Assembly: GCA_013398175.1 (NCBI GenBank)
Contig: VZRZ01003917.1
Location: 310,001 to 374,000, forward strand
Source of the DNA: Climacteris rufus
Taxonomy: Eukaryota; Chordata; Aves; Passeriformes; Climacteridae
Reading direction: 5' to 3'
DNA: 64,000 nucleotides
Shown: piece after piece, positions 36,658 to 49,939 of the stretch
How positions within the stretch are numbered: the first letter of the stretch is position 1
Layout: every line of letters begins with the position of its first letter
Notes under the pieces: generated by a model
Seen by the model: the letters and a program-made list of their open reading frames with translations, nothing else
Database searches by the model: none
What the model was told of the DNA's origin: nothing
Made by a program: the position numbers and the translations under genes

Positions 36658-39600
36658 GTAAGTGGTCAAGGCAGTGTCTTCTCCCTTCAAAAGACCCAAC
36701 TGCTGATGAGGTAGAAATTGCATGGTGCGGTCTCCTAGTCTTCCTCTGCAGACTCTTGTGAGGACGTTTCTTCAGTCTCTTCCTAGAATACACAAATGGG
36801 AATAATAAATACCGTGGTGACCATGCATCCTAGGCTGCCACTTCACTCGTCTCTCATGCAGCTGACAATTACCTCCTGAGCTAATAAAATGCCCTTTACA
36901 TGCTTTGACACCTCAAGAAGTCACCTTGGGGAGGAAGGGAAAGTGCCCTGCTCTCTGATCCCTCCACCTTGCTTTGCCAGGCTTTTTTTCAACTCCAGGA
37001 GACGTCAAGAAAAAGTAATCTGTGCCATGCTCTGTGGTGGGCCTCTTACAGTCAGCAGACATGGGCAACTAGAAAATGGAAAGCATTTTGAACAGGTATC
37101 CAATCTTAAGCAGTTGTTCTGGAAAGTCTTCTCCTCTTCACTGGTCTTACTGCTGCTTTATGTTTGCCTTCAGCCAGCCTGACCAAATGTGATGTTCTTA
37201 TACTTTTTTAACAAATGTGCAGTATCTTTCAGAACATGGGTGGTGAACTGGGGCAACTATAACTTCTTATAAAAGGGCCTGTCAGTGAAAAGTTGTTTTT
37301 TATCAAACACTGCACATCACCGCCTAAGACGGCACGTGAAAAAGATCTAGGAAGAAGAGGAATTTACCCCCTCAGCCAAGTGAGACCTTTGAAGAATGAC
37401 CAGCTTAAAACAGCTTATAACAGTCTTCATACTTTAATAGATTTGATTTTCCACATGGCTTCATTTTGTCTGGGTGGCTAACTGACACAATTTATAACTC
37501 TCTTCCTTTCCCAGGCCACTACAGTACACCATTCAGCAAAGCTTGCCTTAAAGCTTGCCTGCCTTATACACCCAAACTTCCATTCATTAGTGTTTGAAAC
37601 ACCTCAGCTGTGAAGGGCTCCTAAATGCTACCATGTGTGACACTGCCGCGGAGGAGCGGCATCAAGGAAAAACACTGTGCTTTAATCATAGGCCACTGCT
37701 CACTGCAATCCCCTTTCAAAAGGTTTCGACCTCCCCCTGCACCTCCCTGCAAGAAAACGCTGAAAAAAGCTGTAAATCCAGGGAATAAACATAACTATAA
37801 ATGAATGGATGACAGCTTAAAAAATATAACCATAGCAGCATCAAGCCATGAGATTTCACACTGGTTTTGTTTAGTCTGCTTTGGGTTATGTGGGAAAAGT
37901 GAAAAGCATGAAGGAAATGCACCCCCCTCTTCCTTCATGCCCCCACCCCTGCTGAAGCTTAGGCCTCAGATATTTAAGCCAGTAGGTTTATACCTCTTGA
38001 CTAGGAAACAGGCCATGACCCTGGGGTACTGTCCTGAGCACCACGCACAAAAAAAGAAAAAAGATGTAGCATGATCAAAGACGTGGACAGAGGAGAGAGA
38101 GCAAAATCAAGTGTCACCTGCCCTCTGACCTTGGATTTTCAATTCTTATATTCCAGAAGACACTGATCTATCATACACATGAACAATTTCTTCCTTACAA
38201 GAATTTGTGCCCAAATTGTAGCTGGGTTGTATTCACAGCTCTGTAACAAAAACGATTCCCAATTCATTAAATGATCAGGCAAAGTTTACTCTGTCTCTGG
38301 CATGGGGGAAACTGAGCTCACACTCCATTGAATCCCATTATGCATAAAGCATTTTTCCTGCTTATCTTCTGTGCTGAACAGGATTGTTACAACATTTTAG
38401 TCAAGAAGCAAAATGGTTTTTCAAGCACCTAACAGAGGGCTAATTTGTGCTGCATGTGGAGAGACACTGCAAAATATGTTGGTTTGAGCCTTGATAGTTC
38501 AGAATTCAGAATGATTGTGGCAAACCCCAGCTTTGCCTCCAAGCCAAGTATTTCAGTTAAAAATTATGACTGTGGGTTCTGTGCTCTTAATATAATACAG
38601 GTAGACATGTTTTGGTATTTGATGATGATCACATGCTTAATTTCTCACAGCACTGTGGTCAGCCCTGAGCCTCTGATTATCATTTCCTGGAAGACAGCAG
38701 CACACGTGTGGGTGCAGAGCGGCAGTTCTCTTTGGTTTATGCTTGGCTTGTCAGGAGACTACTGAAACCTGATGAACTCATTTTCCATGAAGGTAGACTT
38801 CCGATCACAGTGTAAGAAGGATGGGGGAGAGGCAAAGTGTGTGAAAGGACATACTTCAAAGCTCAGCCAGGGTGGCCACAAGAGAGCTCTTTTTAGTTAA
38901 AAAGTTGTCCACTCTAGTGGTTTTCTCTATGAATCTCACAGTATTTTTTTTCCCTTGTAACTCTTGCTGTAGTGACCAAGAAAATTAATGAGAAGCTTTT
39001 CCTTCATACATGTAGGTGTGTTCATGTAATGAAGGAAGTTTCTCTCACCTGCACATGTATGTGCAAATGTGTGTACCTGTAGTACCTGAAAGGATGAGAA
39101 ACAAAAGGTAAAGCTTTCACCCCCGAATATGTAAATAATAAACTAATGATTTTAAAAAATGGAGACTGGCAGACTTCAAATTCACGTCAGTCTTGGGAAA
39201 TAGTTTTTCTGTGACAATCAGGTTGTTGTTCATTCCTTGCAAAAGCCTAAGATAGCTCAGTTACAGATGAGAAGTTTTAAGTCAACCTATCATGGAAGTC
39301 TCTCGTCAAGTCACAGATGGAGACATGATTGCCGCTCTGAAGGGTTTACAATTCAAACAAAGGGATTGTACAAATCAGACATATATGCATGGAGGGACCC
39401 AAAGGAAGAAGTGAGTAGAAGTTCTGAAAGAGAAAATACAGATGTATAATGCAGGAACAGAGAGGGATTTTTTGCACTTGTGAAAAACTGGTTGCAAATA
39501 TCAGACGGTTGTGCAGCTGTGATCCTCAACCCACCCTCGGCCTCTACAGCAACCCCCTCCCCTCCCTCCCTTTTCAAAAGATGGAGAGGGGAGCAGGCAT

Positions 39601-41282
39601 TTTGAAAACTGTAACCTTTAGAAGCTGAAAACTGGCTCTATGCTAAGTCATTTCAGCCAGAGATTCACTGAAGTACATTGCTTGGCATGTCAGGGCACTG
39701 GATACCTCAGGGGAAGGATGCTTTACCATTAGTAAGCACCCTTCAGGCACTTACAAATCCTCACAGACCTGCCAAGGTTGATGGCATAGCCATGTACCAT
39801 AGGATCAGTCTCTGAGTCAAATGCCGAAGGAGGAACTGGGGCTGGAATTAAATATTTTCTAAGTCTGGATGTGCTTCCAATGAAGTTGAATAGAAAGGAA
39901 AAAATTAAGAAGGAAAGCATGGTCATTAGAGCAGACATTAGTCACTCCGAGTGTGATAGCCACACAGAGCATAAATTCAGCAACACCATGAAAGGACCTG
40001 CTCTGCCAAGAAGCAAAAATTTCAGGTTATATGGCAACCTTGATTCAGGTTGTTCTCACTGCAGTTGTGGAGGCAGAATGGTGACGTATTAATTGAGTGT
40101 AAATATGCATCCCTCCAGTTTTGCCTTGAATGGTTACTCCCCAGGTTACTTGTTTTCTGCCGCAGCAAACCAGTGAGAGGCTGGACCAGCAGACTGCAAA
40201 GAGAAACCTGAGAAAGCTTCATACCAGGTTGGATCCAGCTAACTGGTAAATCACAGCCATGAAGAGCTCAGGGTGAACAGGACAAACATTTAAAGAACAG
40301 GGTAAATACTCACATGCATAGCTCAGACTTTACTCATCTGCTAAGACAATATCTCAGACTCCTCACGCATCCATGTGTATATCCCCATACATGTATCCTC
40401 AGGAGCTGACAGGCACAGTGACCTGCTGCAGAAGCAGTTTTACTTGGCACATGCTGTTCTTGGTTATCCACAGTCTCATGTATAGGTATGTTTATCCTGA
40501 GTTACTATAGGACATAGCATTGTATGACAAACTCAGCACACTGAGCTGTTTTCACCCTTAACTGCTCTAAATGCCCTGTCAAGTATTTAGTGATAGGAAG
40601 CTGGTGTCTCTCCCGAAACAGAGCTGCAAGGTGACTTTCTCCAAAGCTGCTATGTGCACAGGTCTTTTCTTGAGGGGCATCACTGGCAAGGGGCTGGCAG
40701 ATGTGGACTCTAGCCTGGACCCTTACCTCTCACTGATGTTGGTCTCCAGCAGGAGAAAAAGGACAAATGTTTTGCAATGACTCACAGCAGGTATCTGGCC
40801 TCAGAATGGCTACTCTGAAGGGGACTGTATCACTGTTGTTATTCCTGATTTAATAGTGGTGAAGGTAACAAAAAAGGACCAGTAGGCCAGACAGCAGGCT
40901 TCAGTTAGAAGTGCTGTCTGCAGCCAGTATGTCTATCTGGGCTAGCCCAACACACGATTTTAAAATATGACAACCTTGCTGGGATCTGGTTGTTGGAAGA
41001 TAGCACCTCAGACTGTTTTAGATGCCCTGGATACCTCATCTGGTAAAATAAGCCAGAAGGGCTGGTCTCCTGTGTCATGCCCTCCTGCTCTGTCTGGATG
41101 CCTGTGATCTCCTGGGACACTCAGTGGGCACAGAACAACTGCATCATGTGGACCCATGAACCCTTTCCAGAACTATGAAGTTGCATCTCTGCTTTTGAAG
41201 TCTTGCCACTGTGAAAAAACAAACTTGTGTATACTGCAGGAATACATGAAGTGACAACCAGTAGCACGTGCATCCCATAGGG

Positions 41283-41861
41283 GTGCATCGGGAAGAGTGC
41301 GGCCAGCAGGTTGAGGGAGGCGATCCTTCTCCTCTACTCAGCCCTGGTGAGGCCACATCTGGAGTGCTGTGAACAGCTCTGGACTCCTCCTCAGTATGAG
41401 AAAGACAAGGAGCTCCTGGAGAGGGTCCAGTGGAGGCCACAAAGATAATTGAGGGACTGGAGCATCTCTCTTACGAAGAGAGACTGAGGGAGCTGGGCCT
41501 GGTTAGAAAAAACTGAGAGGGAATTTCATTAATATCTCATATAAATATCTCAAAGGTGGGTGCCGAAAGGATGGTGCTAGACACTTTTCAGCGGTGCCCA
41601 GCAACAGGACGAGGAGCAGTGGCCATAAACTGAACCACAAGAAGTTTCACCTCAACCTGAGGAAGAACTTTACACTGAGAGTGGGAGAGCAGTGGAACAG
41701 GCTGCCCAGGGCAGTCATGGAGTTTCCCTCTCTGGAGACATTCCAAACCCAGCTGGTTCCTGTGTTACCTACTCTAGGTGACGCTGCCTTGGCAGTGGGG
41801 TTGGACTCAATGATCTCCAGAGCTCCCTTCCAACCCAAACGATTCTGTGATTCTGTGATTC
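41283..41861 (+). mobile_element. CR1 LINE, 5'-truncated copy
   Basis: GTGCGGCCAGCAGGTTGAGG, TCCTCTACTCAGCCCTGGTG, AGGCCACATCTGGAGTGCTG, GGAGCTCCTGGAGAGGGTCC, GAACAGGCTGCCCAGGGCAG and GGGGTTGGACTCAATGATCT run in CR1 order. It ends CCCTTCCAACCCAAACGATT plus a tail of ATTCTGTG repeats. The copy is about 580 bp and covers the end of ORF2 and the 3' UTR. The open frame 41594-41869 is the remnant of the ORF2 C-terminal part and the UTR, not a host gene. It is one of the less diverged CR1 copies here. Confidence 0.95.
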
Positions 41862-44800
41862 ATTCCTAAAGCTCAGAGGTGGTACCATCCAGAATGGAGC
41901 TGTGCCACAAATATTGTATTTAAATTTCAGTGTCTTTTCAGATCAAAGTCATCCCCTCATCCCAAGACGCTTCTTTCCCATGACATCCTGTGCAGGTGAA
42001 ATATAATTCTACCCATGCCCAAGACCTCTGTTTGGTGATCCACATTTGGTTGGTGCAAGCTACTTTTTCTGGATTAGCAAGTAGCCAGTAGTAACCTAGT
42101 GACCTTAAGAACAGACATACTTAGTGTGCCCTCTCTATGTCCACTACATTCCTTTTTTTCAGGTAGACCCCCACAAACTGGTTACAACAAAACTTCATGA
42201 TGAGACAATTATTATTTGAGAGGAACATTCCCCCACCTGCAGAAGGCTAACTGTTTGGTATTTTTGTAAAAATGTTTGTTCTGTTCTAATATCCCAGGCA
42301 AAGCTCCAAGGTTAAATGTCTTTGCCTCATGAAACTCAGTGGCAATTCAACTGGCAAGTCAGTTTTTTCACCTTCTGTTCATGAATTTCTAAACTGCAGA
42401 TTTAAAAAACTAAAACCCATTTTGTGAAATGAACTGCAGGATCACGCTAATGCTGCATATGGAACCTCTGAATTTGTCAGAGCTTCTATTTTATAATGAA
42501 GCATTAGCTATTGACACAGATTTTGTTGGCTGCTTTCTAAGCCCAAGAGGGTATGCTTGAATAGATATGTCAAAAAGAACTGCTGACAAGAGCAACTTGC
42601 AAACTGTGGACCATTGTCTGCTGTTAACATGTCTGAAATCCCTTGGCATGCAAGCTAATATTTTCAGAGGAGTCCCTGAAATAAAGGGATAGGAATAGAT
42701 GGCTTCTGGAGCAGATGCCAGGACCTGGGCTCTGCCCAGCTGAAGACAGTGCCATCCTGACTGCTCCACAGCCAATGCACCAAACTGCTTTAGAAATTCT
42801 TACAGCACTAACAGACAGAGTAGGTTTGCTCTGTGTGAAGCTTAGGGCAGGATCGGCTGCTTCGAGCTATCGTACTCTCTGCAAAGCGCACTCGTGAGTT
42901 CAGTGACAGGTGTCACTCAGCAGTAAGGCTAAGTTTAATTCCAGAAGCTGGATTCAGAACTCAAATCATGGCAGGTATACTTCACACATCACAATGAAAG
43001 GATTTATTAGGGCAGAAGAGATCACCATGACCATATACAGAAAAGGCCATACAACTCTTACTGATGGATTAAAACATTATTTTAAGGAATTATTTCAGTA
43101 CAGAAACTCCATACCTAACCACATGTAAGTCAACCAGCCCACAAGCAAGCAATTTCTGTGCACTGCAACTGCTACCATGCTAGAAGGAGCACAAATTCCT
43201 TAGCTTGATGCCTAATGGGACAGTTCAAGACTGCCTACAGAGCAGTTCTGAGACCCCCCTGCCTTCTCCCAGCACAGCTTCTGCAATCATAGAGTAACAC
43301 ATGGAGAGCTCTGGGAGTAGTGAGCAGGCAGGTCCTGCCCAAGGAAGTAAAACTTTCAGTACTTAAATGACATTAAATACAAACAGAGAGACAAATAGAG
43401 AGATGGCAGCTGATGGGGCAATTTTGGGTTGAGATTTAGGGACTGGAAACCAACATTCTTGCTTTAAATGTGTAAGTTCCTACTGACCTAGCCTCTAATA
43501 GCCCACTTTGTCATGTAAGGATGTTGACCTTCAAAAGACCACAGATCTGGCCACAGGATGAGTCTAATATTTATATATCAGCAAGCAGCCTTGCTGAGCT
43601 GCTGCTTAACTTTCCCAGTGCCCAGGTGCTTCCTAGTGGGCTGCAGAGCTGGTGGCACAGACCTGCCTAATGCTCTTGGGAGCAGTCTAAGGGCTAGCAA
43701 GTGTTTTCAATATCATTTTGACTTAGCGATGGATGTCCTCAAAGTTTTCACACTCAGGAAAGCAATGCATAAGAGACAGCAAAAATAAGACTTATCTTCG
43801 AGTGTACATGTACACAATAGCACTGGATTGGAAATTCACAAGTAGACTTGTTTTGAAATCCCTGTGCTCTCTGATTTGAAACAGTATTTCAAGCTGGGTT
43901 TTCTACCTTTTAGGAAGAAGGCTCCCCAATAAACTTTTGTGTATGGAGGATGCATCTTTCTTCTGTTGAAGTCACTCCACTTTTATATAAATAATAAATT
44001 ATTCTGTGAAAGACAGAAAGGGAGCAGACAGAATAAAGCAAAAAAAAATTATGCTCCCCTGCAGGTCACCAGCCTGTGGTTTTTTAGCTGCACAGTTAGT
44101 AAGTAAATTGTGTCCTCTCCTTTACTGCTGGAATAGCACTGCTTGACTAGCAAAAAGGCTGCTCATGGGGATTACAGGATAATACACATCCCCAGCTGCT
44201 GGAGGAAGTGAACTAGCTGAGGCAGCCAGAGTGAAGTTGCTGGGGGTGTGCTGGGACTCAGCTGGTAGAGGTCAGAGAGAGTTAACCATCCTTAAACACC
44301 CAGAAACCACTCCTACAGATCCCCTTCCTCTGCTGGAGGAAGCAGCTCACCAGCCTTGGCCAAGTTTTGGTCCTTAAGCAAGGTTCGGACAACTGGAGGG
44401 GACCAAGATATTGCCTAGACGGATTCCCACAAGACAGGACAGGACAGGACATTCCTCTTTAAGTTAGAACAGCTTACTTAAAATATAGATTCAAGTTTCT
44501 TCTTCCTGTTAGATTAAGGGGAATCAAAAACATTTCTCTATCTCTGAGCTTATCTCCCACTAGGAGAACTGTTTGATATAATGGAGTGATAATGAGTCTC
44601 TCTGGTTACTTTGAGAGAAAGGGCTTATCTGACACAGGAGTTTTAAATCCAGGAGGGCTCACACTGAGTACTTCCAGAAACAGGAATTAGGCTGACTGAC
44701 ATTCAGATATCTTAAAAAGTACCTGCCTTACGTTCTGCCTCTCAACTTCTCTTACAGATGGCCTTGAAGGAGCCTCAGCTTTAGGTGCCCAAATTTGCCA

Positions 44801-45790
44801 TGGATTTTAAAGCGGCCCTGAAATTAACTCAGCAATGAGGTTTCTGCAAGGCAGCAAGTCGCTCAGCACCAAAGCCTGTGTGGTTGAAGCCTTTTGAAAT
44901 TGAGACTCAGCTGTCTAAGTTACGTCAGGCCAGATTTCTTAAACGCGTTTTGGCATCTGAGTACAGCAAGTGCCTTTTTGACCTAAGCAGGTCAAAACAC
45001 TTAAAAAAAAATCTGTTCCCCATGTGATTAAAAGGAGACTGAGAATCTCCAGCAAGATCTCAGTACTGGTGAGAAGAATTTTGCAGGAAACACCATTTAA
45101 AGTCTGCAAAGCACAGACTTAAATTGAAAATGGTGCTTGAAGCAATTGCGGGTGTTATGCAACACTGACAGAGATGTATTTTGTCTTGGAGAGCTTCAAC
45201 CCTACAATATGTAAACATTTCTGGTGGGAAGGAAATAAAATATTAAGAAAAAGAAGGCAGCGGTGACGTTAGAAACATATACAACTGAGCTGGACTGACC
45301 CCAGCTTTGAGAAGTTGCTCTTAGAAACCTCTTGGGGAGGCTGTAAACTGGACAAGTGGTAAACTGCTCTGCATTCACAGCCAAAATCCAGACTGGAGCA
45401 TAAGGCAAGCAGAAGCTCTAATAATAATCTCTAATCACTAATACATATGTCCATAATTAGATGAAAGAGCAAAGGAAGGCGGATGCCAACCTTCAAAATC
45501 TTTAGACTTGTCTAGTTCACTGAAGTGCTGTGGGTGACTGTGTTAGCTCTGCTTTCTTGTGGCACTGGACATGGAAAAGCCTGAAAGGATATTGGAGCCC
45601 ACACAGGTAAGCCTGATGGAGTCTGCCTTCCCCTTGAGCCCTTGAGGTACTTGAAACAGCACCAGTTTCTCTGCATATTTTATGCTGAGTTGCAGAGGAA
45701 GGACTACAGTAACAGTCTCCCAGAATGGGGTAAGGAAACACTGTAGAGGCTTTGAAAAGGAGGTCAAACCCACATTGTTTACCTTCCTCT
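41862..45790. other. Non-coding DNA, no gene recognised
   Basis: Mostly unique sequence. A 14-base perfect palindrome GTGTACATGTACAC lies at 43802-43815 and three copies of GGACA at 44437-44451. A possible start-codon exon at 45571-45606 is described separately. No recognised transposable element. Confidence 0.5.
45571..45606 (+). other. Possible first coding exon (12 codons), weak
   Basis: An ATG in good context (GAC ATG G) opens a 12-codon frame, MEKPERILEPTQ. It ends exactly at CACACAG/GTAAGC, a good donor. The next 200 bp run into the scaffold gap, so any downstream exon close by would be hidden. No promoter is obvious in front of it. Low certainty. Confidence 0.15.
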
Positions 45791-45799
45791 CCCCCCCCC

Positions 45800-45949
45800 N
45801 NNNNNNNNNNNNNNNNNNNNNNNNNNNNNNNNNNNNNNNNNNNNNNNNNNNNNNNNNNNNNNNNNNNNNNNNNNNNNNNNNNNNNNNNNNNNNNNNNNNN
45901 NNNNNNNNNNNNNNNNNNNNNNNNNNNNNNNNNNNNNNNNNNNNNNNNN
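45800..45949. other. Assembly gap (150 N)
   Basis: Exactly 150 N. The left flank is a run of nine C (45791-45799) after TTCCTCT. The right flank resumes CTTTAGGACATG. The open frames drawn across it are artefacts. A C/G homopolymer next to a gap suggests a stretch that failed to sequence or assemble. Confidence 0.99.
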
Positions 45950-46285
45950 CTTTAGGACATGAAAAGGAAAAGAAAGTAAGGCCTGTTAGATTTCTATTCT
46001 CCTTTTTTTCTCACCCTAAAAACGACCACTTGTTATAGACAGGAAGCAACTGCCAAAAGTTGTTCGCCTCCAATCCTTTATCACTTATAAAAGCATTGTG
46101 GCTCTACCCACGAAGCCACTGGCAACAGCAGTTTGGGAAGAGCTATCTATCTGCAGTGATAAATAATAAAATAAAGCATCTTCCCTTTTGAATCCCAGCT
46201 GAGAGATTTTGCCAAGTGATCAAACTTGTCTGAACCTCGGAGCAGCAGCTTTGAAGTAATAAGAAAGAGATTGAAAACTTGCAGC

Positions 46286-46510
46286 CAAGAGCCGCACACA
46301 CCTCATTAGGGTCCAGCCATGCGGGGAGGCTGAGCAGCAGCCGCCGGGCCCAGCCCCACGTACCCGCTGGAAAGGGGCTGCAGGAAGGGGAGATAAAAGC
46401 GCCTTTCACAGTGGAAGCTCACTGGTGACATTTTTACGAGCGCCAGCCCCAAGGCTGAGCAGCCCTTGCCACGCTGCCACCCGCCAGCGTGGGCCCTGCT
46501 GCCGCCATCC
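46286..46510. promoter_or_regulatory. Small GC- and CpG-rich patch, possible promoter
   Basis: About 225 bp carry roughly 13 CpG dinucleotides (GCAGCCGCCGGGCCCAG, GAGCGCCAGCC, CACCCGCCAGCG), against very few in neighbouring sequence. A TATA-like GATAAAAG lies at 46391-46398 within it, and another, TTATAAAAG, at about 46,086. No coding exon is recognised on either side, and the gap lies 340 bp upstream. It could be a CpG-poor-end promoter, a first exon, or only GC-rich filler. Confidence 0.3.
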
Positions 46511-46732
46511 TTGCCCTTCCTCAGTCTCCCCTGGCTTTTCTCATCCCTTGTTTCTTTGTTTCTGAAGGAGAGAGTTTAATGTACAAGGCTCTACCTTGCC
46601 CTGGCCATTCTCAGAAAAGCCCTCCAAAATGAGAAACATATTTCTGAAAGATAGCGAGCCAGGCTCCTCGAGCTGGTTTAGGACAGTTCACATGAGACTT
46701 TCTAGTATAATTCAGAAAATGATTTTTTTTCT

Positions 46733-46780
46733 TAAAAAAAAAACAAAAAACAAAAACCAAACCAAAACCAAAACAATAAA
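46733..46780. repeat. A-rich low-complexity tract
   Basis: Runs of A separated by single or double C (AAAACAAAAAACAAAAACC...), ending AACAATAAAGC. Confidence 0.85.
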
Positions 46781-49700
46781 GCTTAACAGACTTGTAAAAT
46801 GCTTTAAAAATATCTGAAGAGTTTGATCATGGATTCTGCCACACAGACACTGGCAAGGCTGCGTGCTTCCAGCAATGCAGAGTATTTAACTTTGAGAGCT
46901 GAAGTTCTGGGTTTAATTTTCAGTTTCAGACTAAACAGCAGGTCTGCAGCGAAAGGCAGGCGACAGCTCCTGAGCACAACGGAGCGATGGAAATGCTTCT
47001 CTCACAATCTTTACTGATTGTATAACCATGGAGTACCTCTTTGTGCAGACAAAAAAGCAAAATCAGAGAGGCTTGTGTTGGTTTTAATAAACTGCCCCCA
47101 TCCCTTCCCTTTTTCACTGCGAAGAATTCAGCTGCTATTTTATTATGTAATGCTGCAGGCTAAAAATATATCTCTAATTTAAGCCACCTTGCCAATAAAT
47201 CTACAAATACCAGGTAATCCAAAAAGGGTAGTTATGGTTTAATGACATACTCTTCTTGTCATCTTAATATGTTCAACTTCTAAAGGATTTAGAGTGACGC
47301 ATTTAAAGGTTTTTTCAACTTCTCGAATATCTCCACACAATCTGGTGAGAAAGTTTGGTCCTCTGCACAGAGCAACAACCCACCTTTTTGAGCTCCATCT
47401 ACACAGTGATCCACAGGACAAAGCTTTTTCTTTCTCTAAGCAAGATAACCTGATTCAAAATGAGTGAGGCTGTTCAACTTAATAGATAGTGATGATTTCC
47501 TTTTGATTATAGAACCTTTTATGAGAATTTCTTTTCCAATTGAACACTTCTACATCCTATAATTAAATCAGAGAAGGTATCCTGGTGGAAATGTGTGTTC
47601 AAAATATGTTTTCTTTTAGAACTGAGACAGATTCACTACCATTTATACTTCAATGATAATCTATTCTCCTCTTTCTAAACATAAAAAAATACTAATATAA
47701 ATTACAGATAATGCCTCACTATATTACACAGTTCTCAGGAGACTATTAAAGTGATGTGTGAGCCCCCTAACTTACTGTAACTGTGTCTTTGCTGTTCTAA
47801 GTTTCCAGAATGTACCTCAAAATAAGCATGAGAATCAGGGAAGGGGAGGGGGTGGAAGCCACTCATTGCCCTGAATCTGATATCTCCTGGGTCCTAGAGC
47901 TCACATGGCCCTTCCTTCCAGACTCAAGTCTGGTTTCAATGGAGCTCTCATTTTTCTTCCCACTAATCCTGCGTGAGATCAACCATTGGTAACTCTGTGA
48001 GAAATTAAATACCAGGATGTGGGAAATCTGAGATTTGAATTCAGGCAGAATGTGGGTGATTAATTTTTTTATTTCTCTCCTTCTCTTTTCCCATGGTTGT
48101 TGTGTGGCTAATAACTCTTCAAACCTGAGGTCAGAGATCGGCCCTATACAATGTGACTACATCAACAAAGCAGAGGCAAAGCAAGAACTACACTGGCAAT
48201 ATTATATCCCTTTCTAATATAAGCATCAGTCATTTCTACAGAGAGACTTCAGCCAACATTTTCTGAAAACATTCTGGCATTTCCAGAAGTGCTTTACAGT
48301 GGGATCAGCAGCAGAACATCATGGTGATGCTCACCATCTGCTGGAGCAGACTTCATAAAGAATTTAACATTTCTTGCATCAAGATCCCAATGAAAAACGA
48401 TCCATGAGATAGTTTGCTATGATGATGTGAGTGCTACAATGCCCAACAGTCAGGCACTGGTTTTGAAGGGCTTTTGCCTTCCTCAGTGTGAGAAAAGCAC
48501 ATTTACTCATTTAGGTCCTATAAAGATAAACTCAAGATGCATACGAACACTAGTCTGCCCAAAGTTTTACATCCTTCATGCACTGTTTGGCAATGTGCTG
48601 ATGTCTGAAAACGACCTATGTACTTTGTAGCCTTCAACGTGAAGTCCCTAGGAGCACAATTCTCACTGCATGGTCTACTATGAGGTTGTGATACTTCTAT
48701 ACTTCTCGTTGTCTATAAACACAGCGGTCCTATGCCTAAAGTATCGAATGAGCAATCAACGACCATGAGCTCTGAATGGTCCCCCAAACAGCACGCTGCC
48801 TGTCACGCCTGTGTTTGCCATCCGGGTTGCTTCACTCCATCGCAGCACTAAGGAATGGTACAATGAGAGCATCAACAGAAGCAGGATATCAGCTCCACCA
48901 AGAAAAATGGTTTTAAAGTGTCTATCATGACTGTTTCACACTGATTATGAATCCCTCAAATTGTTTTCTTATTTCCTTCCATAACATGTTTAAATATGTT
49001 AATAAGGGCTGAGTATATTGCTCTTTTCCCTAGCCAAACTTTATTAGTGCTTGTATGCCAAGACTGTAATTAACTATCTTTGCAAATTATTTAACAGACA
49101 AAAAATGTATTTTCATTGATGTTAACTTTAATTTTATTTGTGCTTATCTTATTACATATCCATTGCAGCATACTTCATTTTTAAAACACAATTTGCAACA
49201 GAATTTATATGGTCCTGAATTAGAACAGCAAAGATGGAGCAATTTCCAAGAATGGTTACACAGGTTTGTTTCCCATGTTTCTCGGTGCAATAAATGAATG
49301 AGGATACAACCCTGGAGTACCGGTTAGTAATATTTAAGTCAGAAAATAGGCCATCTTTCAGTGGCTTCAGCTTGATGTGGAGGAGCAATAACAATGCTGA
49401 CTGTTGAAAATCCAGAGCCCTTTATGAAGAATCTCAGGAACCAAGCTCTCAGCAAAGAGCACTTTCTTCCTGCGCAGCCTTCTAAAACACCTCATCTTTG
49501 CTAATTAGCATTTTGATTATTTTTATTGCTGTAAATCCACAGACTGATCATGCTAGTAGTTTCAGCTTCCTGGGTATCACTTGGGATGTATCTTAAAATA
49601 ATCCAGATTTTCAGGGGGTAGCCAAGTGCTGCCAAGAATCTTGTACATATGTGAAGTAAGATACCCAAGTGTGAGCAGCACTGACTCCTGCTACACTTGG

Positions 49701-49902
49701 AAATCTTGGCCAAAATATGTAGCACGTGTATGCAAAAGAAGCACTGTTTAATTTACTCTTGACTGATATATTTTTAAACACTGTCCGGCCATGCTCCTCA
49801 ATGGTGTTTCCCAAGTACACACCACAACCCCCCTTCTCTTCTGGCTTTTATTAGTGCTTTGCCATCCCAGCACTGACAGACCAGCATGTACTTACCACTA
49901 TC

Positions 49903-49939
49903 AATAAAAGAAACTATTAAAATGAAAAAAAAAAAAAAA
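49903..49939 (+). other. Retrocopy-like 3' end: AATAAA plus poly-A
   Basis: AATAAA at 49903-49908 is followed 17 bases later by a run of 15 A (49925-49939). This is the spacing of a polyadenylated transcript copied back into DNA. The sequence upstream (about 49,600-49,900) has no recognisable frame, as expected of a 3' UTR. No target-site duplication was identified. Processed copies are rare in birds, so a chance A run is the main alternative. Confidence 0.3.

Larger units (their letters stand above)
33047..41282. other. Non-coding DNA with low-complexity tracts
   Basis: No gene is recognised. Contents are a GC-richer patch near 33,330-33,460, a MITE-like palindrome at 34239-34310, a purine-rich tract at 34579-34682, an A-rich tract at 35276-35341, a candidate microexon at 36628-36657 and a TATA-like TATAAAAGG at about 37,268. 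Open frames are short (106 codons at most) and overlap between strands. Confidence 0.5.

Noticed and set aside
41594..41869. 91-codon plus-strand frame
   Set aside because: It lies inside the CR1 copy at 41283-41861 and is debris of the ORF2 end and 3' UTR.
43802..43815. 14-base perfect palindrome GTGTACATGTACAC
   Set aside because: Short alternating purine-pyrimidine palindromes of this kind are frequent by chance; nothing else supports a function.
45682..46038. 118-codon frame across the scaffold gap
   Set aside because: It is open only because N codons are not counted as stops; artefact.
47239..47421. Minus-strand 60-codon frame with AATAAA about 95 bases after the stop (47144-47139), considered as a last exon
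   Set aside because: The bases in front of it lack a pyrimidine tract and a convincing acceptor, and the peptide matches no known protein end.
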